Positions 1-9,412 of a stretch of DNA of 50,783 bases are shown piece after piece. The translations under genes were made by a program, and so were the position numbers. Origin of the DNA: Bacteroidota bacterium. GTDB lineage: Bacteria > Bacteroidota > Bacteroidia > Chitinophagales > Chitinophagaceae. The number at the start of each line of letters is the position of its first letter. Position 1 is the stretch's first letter. The stretch is taken from assembly GCA_947461125.1 (NCBI GenBank), contig CANHHX010000010.1, positions 1 to 50,783 on the forward strand, written 5' to 3'. A model generated the notes under the pieces. That model was not told the DNA's origin and did no database searches. It saw only the letters and a program-made list of their open reading frames with translations.

Positions 1-36
1 CAACAAGTGGTAATCATAAACCAAAGTTATTAACCA

Positions 37-495
37 ATGAACGGATTTCACGGAGAATATGAAGCAACGGTCGACGCAAAGGGTCGCTTCCTTATTCCGG
101 GTGGGCTAAAAAAACAGCTACCGGAAGGGGAGGGTCGCTTTATTTTAAGCCGTGGCTTTGAAAAATGTCTCACGTTATATCCGATTGCAAGTTGGGAAAA
201 GATTGTGGCCAAGATTAGCCAATTGAATGATTTCGACCCTAAAGTACGTCAGTTTCGTAGACAGTTTTTGGGTGGTGCAACAGAAATAGAGCTAGACAAT
301 GCTGGCCGTATGTTGCTTCCTCCATCACTTCGCGAATTTGCCGGGCTTGCTAAAGACATTGTTTTAGCAGCTGCACTTGACCGTTTCGAGATCTGGGATG
401 CTAGTAAGTACAAACAGCTCTTTGAGGATTTCTCTCCAGAGGCCTTTAGTGAATTGGCCCATGAAGTGATGACCAGTAACGACAAAAAAGATTAA
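37..495 (+). CDS. mraZ: Transcriptional regulator / division protein MraZ
   Basis: First gene of the dcw cluster. MraZ is a ring-forming DNA-binding protein of the SpoVT/AbrB fold that in other bacteria represses its own dcw promoter. The 152-residue length is normal. Two AbrB-like halves are visible, each with the family signature: VDAKGRFLIP near residues 12-21 and LDNAGRMLLP near residues 84-93. The start ATG is followed directly by the expected N-terminus (MNGFHGEYEAT), and there is no Shine-Dalgarno sequence, as is usual in Bacteroidota. The stop lies 6 bases before rsmH, so the two are co-transcribed. Only 36 bases upstream are in the window, so the promoter and the repeated operator boxes MraZ normally binds cannot be assessed. 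Confidence 0.95.
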   Translation: MNGFHGEYEATVDAKGRFLIPGGLKKQLPEGEGRFILSRGFEKCLTLYPIASWEKIVAKISQLNDFDPKVRQFRRQFLGGATEIELDNAGRMLLPPSLREFAGLAKDIVLAAALDRFEIWDASKYKQLFEDFSPEAFSELAHEVMTSNDKKD

Positions 496-501
496 GGATT
501 T

Positions 502-1422
502 ATGGAACAAGGACATACCAATCAAGGTTACCATATTCCTGTCCTTTTTCATGAAACCCTAGATGGCTTAAACATTAAGCCGGATGGAATTTATGTCGAC
601 TGCACTTTTGGGGGTGGGGGTCATAGCGCAGGTATTTTATCTCAACTCAATGAGAAAGGTAAATTATTTGCATTTGATCAGGACACCGATGCAAAACGCA
701 ACGTTATGGATGACGCGCGCGTTGTTTTCATTCCAGAAAACTTTAGTAACCTCCAACGCTTTTTGCGTTTACACAAAGTAACAGGGATTGATGGCATCTT
801 GGCCGATTTAGGCGTAAGTAGTCATCAATTTGATAAAGGTGATCGTGGATTTTCTATTCGCTTTTCTGGTCCGCTAGACATGCGCATGGATCAACGACAA
901 GCTTTATCTGCCGAGGATGTTGTTCGAAATTATACGGCTGCTCAACTACATAAAATATTTGAGCAGTACGGTGAAGTGACCAATTCAAAAACACTTGCAG
1001 CACATATTGTTTCTGCGCGTGCACATGTATCGGTGACTACCATCGAACAATTTAAATCGCTGATTGCTCCTGTGGTAAAGGGAAATCCCAATAAGTATTT
1101 GGCTCAAGTTTTCCAGGCCTTGCGAATGGAAGTGAACAACGAAATGGGGGTTTTAGAATCAATGCTCAGTCAGGTCCCTGACGTGCTTAACCCTGGTGGC
1201 CGCGTGGCTATCATCACTTTTCACTCGATAGAAGACAGGATGGTAAAAAACTTTTTCCGTCAAGGGAGTTTTGTAGAAACACCTAGCCACCCCTTTTTGC
1301 CTGATAGCAAAGAAGACGTGTTTAAAGTGATTACAAAAAAGCCGATTACTGCAACCGAAGAAGAGTTAAAAAATAACACAAGAAGTAGAAGTGCCAAATT
1401 AAGAATCGCAGAAAAAATTTAA
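502..1422 (+). CDS. rsmH: 16S rRNA (cytosine1402-N4)-methyltransferase RsmH
   Basis: SAM-dependent enzyme that methylates N4 of C1402 in the 16S rRNA decoding centre; the old name is MraW. The protein has 306 residues, typical for the family. The SAM-binding glycine motif GGGGHS is at residues 37-42, the family motif ADLGVSSHQFD ends near residue 111, and the conserved VFQALRMEVN and FHSIEDRMVK blocks follow in the C-terminal half. It sits in its conserved place directly after mraZ. A short AAGGA lies close upstream of the ATG, but spacing is only about 4 bases, so I do not treat it as a functional ribosome binding site. Confidence 0.97.
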   Translation: MEQGHTNQGYHIPVLFHETLDGLNIKPDGIYVDCTFGGGGHSAGILSQLNEKGKLFAFDQDTDAKRNVMDDARVVFIPENFSNLQRFLRLHKVTGIDGILADLGVSSHQFDKGDRGFSIRFSGPLDMRMDQRQALSAEDVVRNYTAAQLHKIFEQYGEVTNSKTLAAHIVSARAHVSVTTIEQFKSLIAPVVKGNPNKYLAQVFQALRMEVNNEMGVLESMLSQVPDVLNPGGRVAIITFHSIEDRMVKNFFRQGSFVETPSHPFLPDSKEDVFKVITKKPITATEEELKNNTRSRSAKLRIAEKI

Positions 1423-1431
1423 AAGAAAACC

Positions 1432-1779
1432 GTGAGCGAACAACCATTAAATAATGCTGGTAGCAATAAAAATCCGCTAAAAGGATTATTGAATTATCAG
1501 TGGATTGCGAGCAATATTCCTTTCTTTTTATTTCTATCGTTATTGGCCGTGATTTATATCGCAAATGGTCATATGGCCGACCGCGCAATTAGAAGAATTA
1601 ATACGACTACTAAACAATTAAAAGAGTTACAGTTCGAATACAAGACCATTAAAGGGGAAGTGATGTTTAAGAGTGAAGAGAACCAAGTGATTAAAGCCAC
1701 CGAACCACTCGGTTTAAAAGTTGCCAAAGAATTACCACAAAGATTACAAGTAGAAAAAACGCCAACTACCACAAAATAA
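1432..1779 (+). CDS. ftsL: FtsL-like bitopic division protein
   Basis: Small protein of 115 residues in the position of ftsL between rsmH and the septal transpeptidase. It has a cytoplasmic N-terminus of about 28 residues, one membrane segment (roughly residues 31-48, IPFFLFLSLLAVIYIANG within it) and a periplasmic helical stretch rich in K, E and Q that could form the FtsL/FtsB-type coiled coil. Sequence similarity to proteobacterial FtsL is not obvious; the call rests on size, topology and gene order, and matches the Bacteroidota FtsL-like family. The start is GTG at 1432, 9 bases after the rsmH stop; no better ATG is available. In the divisome this protein would scaffold FtsQ and activate FtsW-FtsI. 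Confidence 0.8.
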   Translation: MSEQPLNNAGSNKNPLKGLLNYQWIASNIPFFLFLSLLAVIYIANGHMADRAIRRINTTTKQLKELQFEYKTIKGEVMFKSEENQVIKATEPLGLKVAKELPQRLQVEKTPTTTK

Positions 1780-1792
1780 TAACTACCCAACC

Positions 1793-3904
1793 ATGGATAT
1801 CAAAAAAGACATTTTATGGAGAGTTTATTTGAGCTTCATTTTTGTAGTGCTTGTTGCTGCAGCCATTATTGGTAAAGGTTTTTATATCCAACAAGTGCAG
1901 GGCAAGTACTGGAGAAGCATGAGTGATAGCCTCCACCAACGTATTGCGGATATTGATTCGGAGCGCGGTACCATTTATTCCGAAGATGGTCAAATGTTAA
2001 GTACCAGCGTGCCTCAGTTTGATATTTATATGGATTTCAGGGTAGAGCCGCTTCATGTTAACAATGGTTATTTATTTAGAGAGCATATCGATTCACTGAG
2101 TTACTATATGGCAGATTTATTTAAAGATCAATCTGCAGAGGATTATAAGTCTATGTTTGCGCAGGCCTACACAAACAACGAAGGTTACTTCTTACTCAAA
2201 AAGAAAATTTCATTTAGAGATTATCAAAAACTTCAAACCTTTCCACTTTTTAAATTAGGTCGTTATAAAAGTGGCATGATTGCGGTAGAAAAATCAATTC
2301 GTTTAAATCCTTACAAGTCCTTAGCGTACCGTACCATTGGACTTGCGCGTGATAACAATAAAGTAGGACTAGAATATAGCTACGACAGCGTTTTACGTGG
2401 CATTAACGGAAAGCAGTTGGTGCGCACCATTGCCGGTGGCGTAGGCGTTCCATTAGACGCTGATACCTATGAGATTGAACCAGAAAACGGAAAAGATGTA
2501 GTAAGTACCATCGATGTATTTATTCAGGAGGTTGCTGAAAATGCGCTTCAAAAAATGATGATCAAAAATGAAGCAGAGCACGGCACTGCTATTGTATTAG
2601 AAGTTAAAACAGGAAAAGTAAAAGCCATTGCCAATTTAGGTCGCGGACAAGATGGCAATTATTACGAAAATTACAATTACGCTATTTCTCCATCAGAGCC
2701 AGGTTCTACATTTAAGTTAGCTACCATGCTTGCTTTATTAGAAGATAAAAAAGTTGGGCTTAACAACATGGTTAATATTACGGGTGGCAGCTGGCGCGTA
2801 TTTGGCCAAACCGTTTACGATAGTGAAGACCACGGTTACAACGATGTTACGGTACAGCATTCATTTGAAGTAAGTTCTAATGTGGCGATGGCAAAACTTG
2901 CAGTGCAACATTATGGCAATAACCCCATGCAATATATCAACCACCTCAAAAAAATGGGGATGGACAATCCTACTGGTATTGATTTGTCGGGAGAAGGTCG
3001 TCCGCTCATTTACAAGCCAGGCCATAAATTATGGGGTCCAACATCGCTTCCATGGATGGCTTTTGGTTACAACTTACTCGTAAGTCCATTACAAACGGCT
3101 AACCTGTATAATGCAGTAGCCAATAATGGTAAAATGATGAAGCCTTATTTGGTGTCGGCCATTAAAGAAGAAGGGGTGTTGGTAAGAGAAATTCAACCAA
3201 AAGTGATCAACGAAAAAATTTGTAGCGATCAAACTTTAGCGGATTTAAAAACTTGTTTAGAAGGTGTGTGTTTGCATGGTACCGCAACTAGTTTATTTAA
3301 AGGATCTCCCTATAAAGTTGCCGGAAAAACAGGAACGGCACTTATTGCCAATGGCAATAAAGGGTACGCCGATAAAATTTATCAGTCATCATTTGCTGGT
3401 TATTTCCCTGCCGATAATCCGCAGTACACTTGTATCGTCGTAATTAAAAACAAGCCGCATGCGCCTGTATTTTATGGTGCTGCTGTTGCGGGTCCCGTAT
3501 TTAAAGAAATTGCAGACCGCTTGTATAGCGCTTCTGTAAAGCAAGCACCTGCCCCAAAAGTAGCACCAAAGCCGGATAGCAATGTGTATGTATACAAAGG
3601 TTATAAGAAAGACGTGGCAACAGTTGCTAAAAAATTAAAACTTCCTTTTAAAGATTCTAGTTTGTTTGTTGATGAGTGGGCAACCATTTCCCATGCGCCT
3701 GCTGCTGGATTATTAAAAAGTAGTAAAGTAGATACGAAATCTATGCCATCACTAGTAGGGCTTGGTTACAAAGACATGATTTACATCTGTGAATCTAGAG
3801 GATTAAAAGTAAACGCACAAGGTAGAGGAAAAGTAGCAGCGCAGTCTATCGAAGCTGGTGCACCCATTGTGAAAGGTCAACAAATTCAAATCACACTCAA
3901 CTAA
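1793..3904 (+). CDS. ftsI: Septal peptidoglycan transpeptidase FtsI (PBP3-type) with PASTA domain
   Basis: Class B penicillin-binding protein that crosslinks septal peptidoglycan. The 703 residues run as follows: a short cytoplasmic tail, one membrane anchor (about residues 10-30), a dimerisation/pedestal domain, the transpeptidase domain, and a C-terminal PASTA domain (about residues 645-703, beginning MPSLVGLGYKDM). Catalytic motifs are all present: STFK with nucleophile Ser305, SSN at 361-363, and KTGT at 512-515. One PASTA domain makes it longer than E. coli FtsI (588 residues) and resembles the Spo VD/Bacteroidota style. It follows the ftsL-like gene by 13 bases and precedes murE by 8, within the dcw operon. 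It should act with FtsW. Confidence 0.95.
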   Translation: MDIKKDILWRVYLSFIFVVLVAAAIIGKGFYIQQVQGKYWRSMSDSLHQRIADIDSERGTIYSEDGQMLSTSVPQFDIYMDFRVEPLHVNNGYLFREHIDSLSYYMADLFKDQSAEDYKSMFAQAYTNNEGYFLLKKKISFRDYQKLQTFPLFKLGRYKSGMIAVEKSIRLNPYKSLAYRTIGLARDNNKVGLEYSYDSVLRGINGKQLVRTIAGGVGVPLDADTYEIEPENGKDVVSTIDVFIQEVAENALQKMMIKNEAEHGTAIVLEVKTGKVKAIANLGRGQDGNYYENYNYAISPSEPGSTFKLATMLALLEDKKVGLNNMVNITGGSWRVFGQTVYDSEDHGYNDVTVQHSFEVSSNVAMAKLAVQHYGNNPMQYINHLKKMGMDNPTGIDLSGEGRPLIYKPGHKLWGPTSLPWMAFGYNLLVSPLQTANLYNAVANNGKMMKPYLVSAIKEEGVLVREIQPKVINEKICSDQTLADLKTCLEGVCLHGTATSLFKGSPYKVAGKTGTALIANGNKGYADKIYQSSFAGYFPADNPQYTCIVVIKNKPHAPVFYGAAVAGPVFKEIADRLYSASVKQAPAPKVAPKPDSNVYVYKGYKKDVATVAKKLKLPFKDSSLFVDEWATISHAPAAGLLKSSKVDTKSMPSLVGLGYKDMIYICESRGLKVNAQGRGKVAAQSIEAGAPIVKGQQIQITLN

Positions 3905-3912
3905 TAAACGAC

Positions 3913-5373
3913 ATGCATATTTTACAAGACATTTTATATAAAGTACACCTGCTAGAAGTTGTGGGTGCCACTGATATAGCGGTGTCTAGTATTGCTATCG
4001 ATTCACGCAAAGTAATCAAGGGCACTGCCTTTGTTGCCATTAAGGGTGTTGCGCAAGATGGACATGAATATATTTCAAAAGCTATTGAACTAGGTGCTAA
4101 GGTAATTGTGTGTGAAAACATGCCAGCTTTACTAACTGAGGGTGTTACGTATATTAAAGTTGCAAACACATCTGAAGCAGTGGCGCATATGGCGCATCAA
4201 TTTTATGATGCACCTTCTACAAAAATTAAATTGGTAGGTGTTACAGGAACCAATGGTAAAACCACCATTGCTACTTTACTATTTAAATTATTTTCTTCAC
4301 TAGGGCATACCTGTGGTCTTGTATCTACGGTACAAAATCAAATTGGTGATCAAATTATTCCGTCAACACATACTACGCCTGATGCGGTTAGTTTAAACGA
4401 ACTATTAAGCACTATGGTAAACGCGGGTTGTAGCCATGTATTTATGGAGTGTAGTAGCCACGCTGTGCACCAACACCGTATTACAGGCCTTGTATTTACG
4501 GGTGCATTATTTAGCAATATCACACACGACCACTTAGATTACCATAAAACATTTGAAGCCTACATCGCAGCTAAAAAAGGATTTTTTGATGCGTTACCAG
4601 CAACTGCATTTGCCATTACCAATGCAGATGATAAGCGTGGTGAAGTGATGCTTCAAAATACAAAAGCTAAAAAGCTTTGTTACGGATTAAAATCTAGTGC
4701 CGACTTTAAAGGTAAAATTTTAGAAAATGCACTTACCGGACTTGTGATGCTTGTAAATGAAATTGAAGTTCATTTTAGATTAATAGGAGAGTTTAATGCC
4801 TATAATTTACTAGCCGTATATGGCGCAGCTGTAAACCTTGGTATCGAAAGTAGTGTTGCACTTACCAATTTATCTATGCTAGCTGGTGCAGAAGGCAGAT
4901 TTGATTATATTATTAGCAACAAGCAAGTGATTGGCATTATTGATTATGCGCACACGCCAGATGCACTAGAAAATGTATTAGCCACTATTAAAAAATTACG
5001 CAAAGGATACGAGCAGGTGATTACAGTAGTGGGTTGTGGTGGTGATAGAGATAAAACCAAACGTCCGATCATGGCTCAAACCGCTTGCGATTTAAGTGAC
5101 AAGGTTATTTTAACATCCGATAATCCACGTACCGAAGATCCAGCACAAATTATTGCGGATATGGAAGCTGGTTTAAACACAGCCGCTAAAAGAAAATACA
5201 TTTCAATTATTGACAGAAAAGAAGCGATTCAAGCAGCCGTAGAATTTGCAAGGCCAGAAGATATCGTTTTAGTAGCTGGTAAAGGACATGAAAAATACCA
5301 AGACATCAATGGTGTAAAACACCCTTTTGATGATAAAGCCATTTTATTAGCATTCTTTAACCACAAAGATTAA
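3913..5373 (+). CDS. murE: UDP-MurNAc-tripeptide synthetase MurE (meso-DAP type)
   Basis: Cytoplasmic Mur ligase that adds the third amino acid to UDP-MurNAc-L-Ala-D-Glu using ATP. The protein has 486 residues. The ATP-binding loop GTNGKTT is at residues 112-118. The substrate motif is DNPR at residues 403-406, which in this family marks meso-diaminopimelate rather than L-lysine as substrate, so a Gram-negative peptidoglycan is predicted. The C-terminal AGKGHEKYQ block is also present. It lies between ftsI and mraY; murF, often the next gene in proteobacteria, is absent. Confidence 0.97.
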   Translation: MHILQDILYKVHLLEVVGATDIAVSSIAIDSRKVIKGTAFVAIKGVAQDGHEYISKAIELGAKVIVCENMPALLTEGVTYIKVANTSEAVAHMAHQFYDAPSTKIKLVGVTGTNGKTTIATLLFKLFSSLGHTCGLVSTVQNQIGDQIIPSTHTTPDAVSLNELLSTMVNAGCSHVFMECSSHAVHQHRITGLVFTGALFSNITHDHLDYHKTFEAYIAAKKGFFDALPATAFAITNADDKRGEVMLQNTKAKKLCYGLKSSADFKGKILENALTGLVMLVNEIEVHFRLIGEFNAYNLLAVYGAAVNLGIESSVALTNLSMLAGAEGRFDYIISNKQVIGIIDYAHTPDALENVLATIKKLRKGYEQVITVVGCGGDRDKTKRPIMAQTACDLSDKVILTSDNPRTEDPAQIIADMEAGLNTAAKRKYISIIDRKEAIQAAVEFARPEDIVLVAGKGHEKYQDINGVKHPFDDKAILLAFFNHKD

Positions 5374-5383
5374 TAGACCCCCT

Positions 5384-6709
5384 ATGTTATACCAATTATT
5401 TACATGGCTCAATCAAGAATTTAACGTACCAGGCGCTGGTATGTTCCAATTTTTGACTTTCAGAATTGCCATGGCGGTTTTATTGTCTTTGATAATTGCA
5501 ACTGTTTTTGGTAAAAAATTAATTGAGTTTTTACAAAAAAAGCAAATTGGTGAAACCGTTAGAGAGCTTGGTTTACAAGGCGAGCAGCAAAAAAAGGGTA
5601 CACCAACCATGGGTGGTATCATTATTTTGTTAAGCATATTAATTCCTACCTTATTATTTGCCAACCTCGATAAAGTATATATCCGTTTAATGATTTTATG
5701 TACGGTATGGCTTGGCATCATTGGATTTTTAGATGATTATTTTAAAATTAAATCACGCAGAGACGCTCTAAAAAAAGGGGAAGCGTACAAGAAACAAAAT
5801 AGTGATGGCCTTGCTGGTATTTCAAAAATAATTGGACAAGTAGGGCTAGGTATCATTATTGGGGTATCGCTTTATTTTAGTAACGCAGTAACCGTGGAAA
5901 GAGAGATTGTTCCTGCTACAACTGTAAGTACAGGAGTAGTAGCATTACAAAAAGGAGAACACTTAGCCAAAGACTCTAATATTATAGTGCGTAATATTAA
6001 TGGGGTAGAGCGCCGTTACGTAAAAGTAAAAACGCCTATCACTTCTATTCCGTTTGTTAAAAACCATGAGTTTAATTATAGCAAACTTATTAGTTGGATA
6101 GGTCCGGGTGCCGAAAAATATACTTGGATCATTTACATTTTTGTAGTGACGTTTATTATTACTGCGGTGTCTAATGGCGCAAATATTACGGATGGCCTTG
6201 ATGGGCTCGCCGCTGGTGTAAGTGCTATTATTGGTATGGCGCTTGGGGTATTTATATATGTGAGCGGTAACTATGTACTAGCAGATTATTTAAACGTGAT
6301 GTACATTCCTAACCTTGGTGAGCTGTCCATTTTTGTGGGCGCTTTTGTAGGGGCATGTATTGGATTTTTATGGTACAATGCCTATCCAGCCCAGGTATTT
6401 ATGGGTGATACCGGAAGCCTTGCACTTGGTGGTATTATTGCTTCTTTGGCCATTATTGTTAGAAAAGAATTACTCATTCCTATTTTTTGCGGTGTGTTTT
6501 TAATTGAATTATTGAGTGTGATGATTCAGGTGAGTTATTTCAAATACACCAAGAAAAAATTTGGCGAAGGGAAGCGTGTGTTTCTAATGAGCCCGCTTCA
6601 CCATCACTATCAAAAAAAAGGATTTCATGAAAGTAAGATTGCTGTGCGTTTTTGGATTATAACCATTTTATGTGTGGTGCTGGCCATTCTTACTTTAAAA
6701 ATGAGATAA
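5384..6709 (+). CDS. mraY: Phospho-MurNAc-pentapeptide transferase MraY
   Basis: Integral membrane enzyme that transfers phospho-MurNAc-pentapeptide from UDP to undecaprenyl phosphate, giving lipid I. Family hallmarks are the DDY catalytic pair at residues 117-119, NITDGLDG at 267-274, [11 protein letters not shown], and the [10 protein letters not shown] histidine loop (His406-408). At 441 residues it is about 80 longer than E. coli MraY (360). The surplus is one hydrophilic insertion at about residues 166-245, between two membrane segments and before the NITDGLDG motif. I recall similarly long MraY proteins in other Bacteroidota. The stop is followed after 2 bases by murD. Confidence 0.97.
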   Translation: MLYQLFTWLNQEFNVPGAGMFQFLTFRIAMAVLLSLIIATVFGKKLIEFLQKKQIGETVRELGLQGEQQKKGTPTMGGIIILLSILIPTLLFANLDKVYIRLMILCTVWLGIIGFLDDYFKIKSRRDALKKGEAYKKQNSDGLAGISKIIGQVGLGIIIGVSLYFSNAVTVEREIVPATTVSTGVVALQKGEHLAKDSNIIVRNINGVERRYVKVKTPITSIPFVKNHEFNYSKLISWIGPGAEKYTWIIYIFVVTFIITAVSNGANITDGLDGLAAGVSAIIGMALGVFIYVSGNYVLADYLNVMYIPNLGELSIFVGAFVGACIGFLWYNAYPAQVFMGDTGSLALGGIIASLAIIVRKELLIPIFCGVFLIELLSVMIQVSYFKYTKKKFGEGKRVFLMSPLHHHYQKKGFHESKIAVRFWIITILCVVLAILTLKMR

Positions 6710-6711
6710 AT

Positions 6712-8052
6712 ATGAAGCATTTTCTAGTGGTACTGGGTAGTGGAGAAAGTGGGGTAGGTGCGGCCATGCTAGGAAAGCAAAAGGGTTACGATGTATTTGT
6801 TTCTGATGGAGGAAACATTGCAGCGCGTTACAAAAAAGAGCTCATTGACAACGGTATCGAATTTGAAGAAGGACAACATACTGCTGCGCGCATACTAACG
6901 GCTACAGAAGTGATGAAGAGTCCTGGTATTCCCGAAAAAAATGAAATGGTAAAACAAATCAGGGCGAACGGGATACCAGTAATCTCTGAAATTGAACTGG
7001 CTTTTAGATTTAAAGGGGACAGTAAAATTGTTGCCATTACGGGTAGCAATGGAAAAAGTACCACCACCGCGCTAATGTATCATATCTGCAAAACCGCAGG
7101 ACTTGATTGTGCGATGGTTGGAAATATTGGGTACTCTTTTGCAAAACAAATTGCTGAAGCACCCAAGGCCCTATATGTAGCAGAAATCAGTTCTTTCCAA
7201 TTAGACGATATCAAAACGTTTAGACCCGATGTAAGTGTTTTATTGAACATTTCAGAAGATCATCTAGACAGGTATAATTATCAATTTGAAAATTATATCA
7301 AAAGCAAATTTAAAATTATTGAAAACCAAACCAATCAAGACTTTTTCATCTATTGTGCAGATGACGATGTTATAACTAACCATTTATCCTTACTAACCTT
7401 TCACCCTAACCCATTACCATTCTCTATGAAACAAGAAATTAAAAAAGGCGGCTACATCAAAGGCGATCAAATGATGCTTAGAATTCAAGAAGAGCGCGTA
7501 AGTATGAGCATTTATGATTTTGCATTAAAGGGTAAACACAATCAATACAATACCATGGCAGCAGGCATTGCAGCAACAACCCTTGGCATACGCAAGGAAA
7601 AAATTAGAGAAGCGGTGAGTAATTTTCACAGCCTCGAACATCGTATGGAGTTTGTAGCCATGGTGCGTGGCGTTGAGTTTATCAACGACAGTAAAGCAAC
7701 CAATGTTAATAGTACTTGGTATGCGCTTGAGAGTTTAACCAACCCTACTGTGCTTATTTTGGGAGGTGTAGATAAAGGCAATGATTATGCATTAATTGAA
7801 GAGTTGGTAACTGAACGAGTAAAAGCAATTGTTTGTATGGGTACCGATAATAAAAAAATTATCGACGCTTTTAAGGGTAAGGTTGCTGTTATAGAAGAAG
7901 CGAATAGCGCTTCTGCTGCGGTACAAACTGCTTTTAAATTAGCGGTAAAAGGTGATACCGTTTTATTAAGCCCGGCTTGTGCAAGTTTTGATTTATTCAA
8001 AAATTATGAAGATCGTGGTACACAATTTAAAGACGCTGTAAAAGCATTATAA
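6712..8052 (+). CDS. murD: UDP-MurNAc-L-Ala:D-Glu ligase MurD
   Basis: Cytoplasmic Mur ligase adding D-glutamate to UDP-MurNAc-L-Ala. I place the start at ATG 6712, 2 bases after the mraY stop. This gives 446 residues beginning MKHFLVVLGSGESGVGAAML, which is the expected MurD N-terminal Rossmann start. The frame is open further upstream to 6652, but that extension lies inside the mraY coding sequence. The ATP-binding loop GSNGKST is at residues 111-117, followed by the EISSFQLD and NISEDHLDRY blocks and the late NDSKATN motif, all typical of MurD. Confidence 0.97.
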   Translation: MKHFLVVLGSGESGVGAAMLGKQKGYDVFVSDGGNIAARYKKELIDNGIEFEEGQHTAARILTATEVMKSPGIPEKNEMVKQIRANGIPVISEIELAFRFKGDSKIVAITGSNGKSTTTALMYHICKTAGLDCAMVGNIGYSFAKQIAEAPKALYVAEISSFQLDDIKTFRPDVSVLLNISEDHLDRYNYQFENYIKSKFKIIENQTNQDFFIYCADDDVITNHLSLLTFHPNPLPFSMKQEIKKGGYIKGDQMMLRIQEERVSMSIYDFALKGKHNQYNTMAAGIAATTLGIRKEKIREAVSNFHSLEHRMEFVAMVRGVEFINDSKATNVNSTWYALESLTNPTVLILGGVDKGNDYALIEELVTERVKAIVCMGTDNKKIIDAFKGKVAVIEEANSASAAVQTAFKLAVKGDTVLLSPACASFDLFKNYEDRGTQFKDAVKAL

Positions 8053-8083
8053 TCATTTCTAATAACGCTCTGCAAACTATCAC

Positions 8084-9412
8084 ATGCTCAATCAGAATTC
8101 AGATACTTTATTTTCTCAAATCCCTACTGTTGAAGGTGTAAAAACACAGCTTGTTACTAAAACCAGAGGAGATAAATATATCTGGGGGATTGTAGTGCTA
8201 CTATCACTCATTTCTATTTTGGTGGTATATAGTGCTACTGGATCTCTTGCCTATAAAATGTATAAGGGTAATACCAGTGTGTACTTGTTTAAGCAAATTT
8301 CATTTACACTGATTGGGTTAACGATCATTTATTTTTTACACCGTGTTAACTATTCGGTGTTTTCGAAAGTAGCGACCATCTTATATTTTATTTCATTGCC
8401 GTTACTTGTATATACTTTATTTTTTGGTGCTCAAATTAATGATGGAAGTAGATGGATTAAACTGCCAATTATCCAACTCACCATTCAAACCTCCGATTTT
8501 GCAAAGCTGGCCCTCTTTATGTTCATTTCCCGAACACTGAGTAAAAAACAGGAAGTCATTAAAGATTTTAAAAAAGGATTCTTACCTGTTATTTGGCCAG
8601 TACTAGCTACCTGTGCATTAATATTACCAGCTAATTTATCCAATGCATTGTTAACCGGCGCTACCTCACTACTACTTATGTTTATTGGCCGTATTAGCAT
8701 GAAACATATTTTATTAGTGATTGGTATTGCAATGATTCCTGCCATTATGTTGGTGTCGGCAGCAGTGATTACCTATACCGGTAAGCCAAAGGTAGATTAC
8801 ACCATTCCAATTAGTAAAGTAGAAAAAGAAAAAGTAAAGGATAAAAGTGTTTTTGTTCGTGTGCAAACATGGATAAGTCGTATCCAAGATTTTATATACG
8901 CCACCGATGCGCAAACGCCGTATCAAGTACAGCAAGCAAAAATTGCTATTGCCAATGGCGGTGTTTTTGTAGGCCTCGGGCCAGGGAATAGTAGGCAACG
9001 AAATTTTTTACCACAAGCCTACAACGATTTTATTTATTCCATCATTATTGAAGAATATGGATTGCTAGGTGGCGCCTTTATGATTTTTATTTACCTCGTT
9101 TTTTTATTTAGATGTATTCGAATATTTAGAAGATGTCCATTTGCTTTTGGTGCATTTTTAGCAGTGGGTTTAAGTTTTACACTCGTAATACAAGCCATTG
9201 CCAATATGGCGGTGAACGTAAACTTACTTCCAGTAACGGGTGTAACCTTGCCACTAGTGAGTATGGGTGGTAGCTCTTATTTATTTACCTGCTGTGCCAT
9301 TGGAATTATTTTGAGTGTGGCCCGAAACGTAGAGCAAACAGAAGGAAAAATTGTAGATCCATTTGCAACACCAGTTCCGGTGCCTGCTTCACCATCAAAT
9401 GTAACTGCGTAA
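8084..9412 (+). CDS. ftsW: Septal glycosyltransferase FtsW (SEDS family)
   Basis: Polytopic membrane SEDS protein that polymerises lipid II into septal glycan strands and pairs with FtsI. The 442 residues have about ten membrane segments. SEDS signatures are the GSRWIKLP motif near residue 124 and, after the large periplasmic loop, the conserved AIANGGVFVGLGPGNSRQ stretch with FLPQAYNDFIYSIIIEEYG (the family's P-x-x-x-x-D-F-x-x-x-x-x-E-E pattern), then PVTGVTLPLVSMGGSSY. The cytoplasmic N-terminus is about 35 residues. It lies 31 bases after murD, and its stop touches the murG start with no gap. Confidence 0.96.
   Translation: MLNQNSDTLFSQIPTVEGVKTQLVTKTRGDKYIWGIVVLLSLISILVVYSATGSLAYKMYKGNTSVYLFKQISFTLIGLTIIYFLHRVNYSVFSKVATILYFISLPLLVYTLFFGAQINDGSRWIKLPIIQLTIQTSDFAKLALFMFISRTLSKKQEVIKDFKKGFLPVIWPVLATCALILPANLSNALLTGATSLLLMFIGRISMKHILLVIGIAMIPAIMLVSAAVITYTGKPKVDYTIPISKVEKEKVKDKSVFVRVQTWISRIQDFIYATDAQTPYQVQQAKIAIANGGVFVGLGPGNSRQRNFLPQAYNDFIYSIIIEEYGLLGGAFMIFIYLVFLFRCIRIFRRCPFAFGAFLAVGLSFTLVIQAIANMAVNVNLLPVTGVTLPLVSMGGSSYLFTCCAIGIILSVARNVEQTEGKIVDPFATPVPVPASPSNVTA

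Noticed and set aside
6..10. Single AGTGG near the left edge as a MraZ box
   Set aside because: MraZ operators are tandem repeats; only one short match lies in the 36 visible bases, so nothing can be claimed.
6652..6711. Upstream extension of murD
   Set aside because: The frame is open from 6652 but lies inside mraY; ATG 6712 gives the standard MurD N-terminus.
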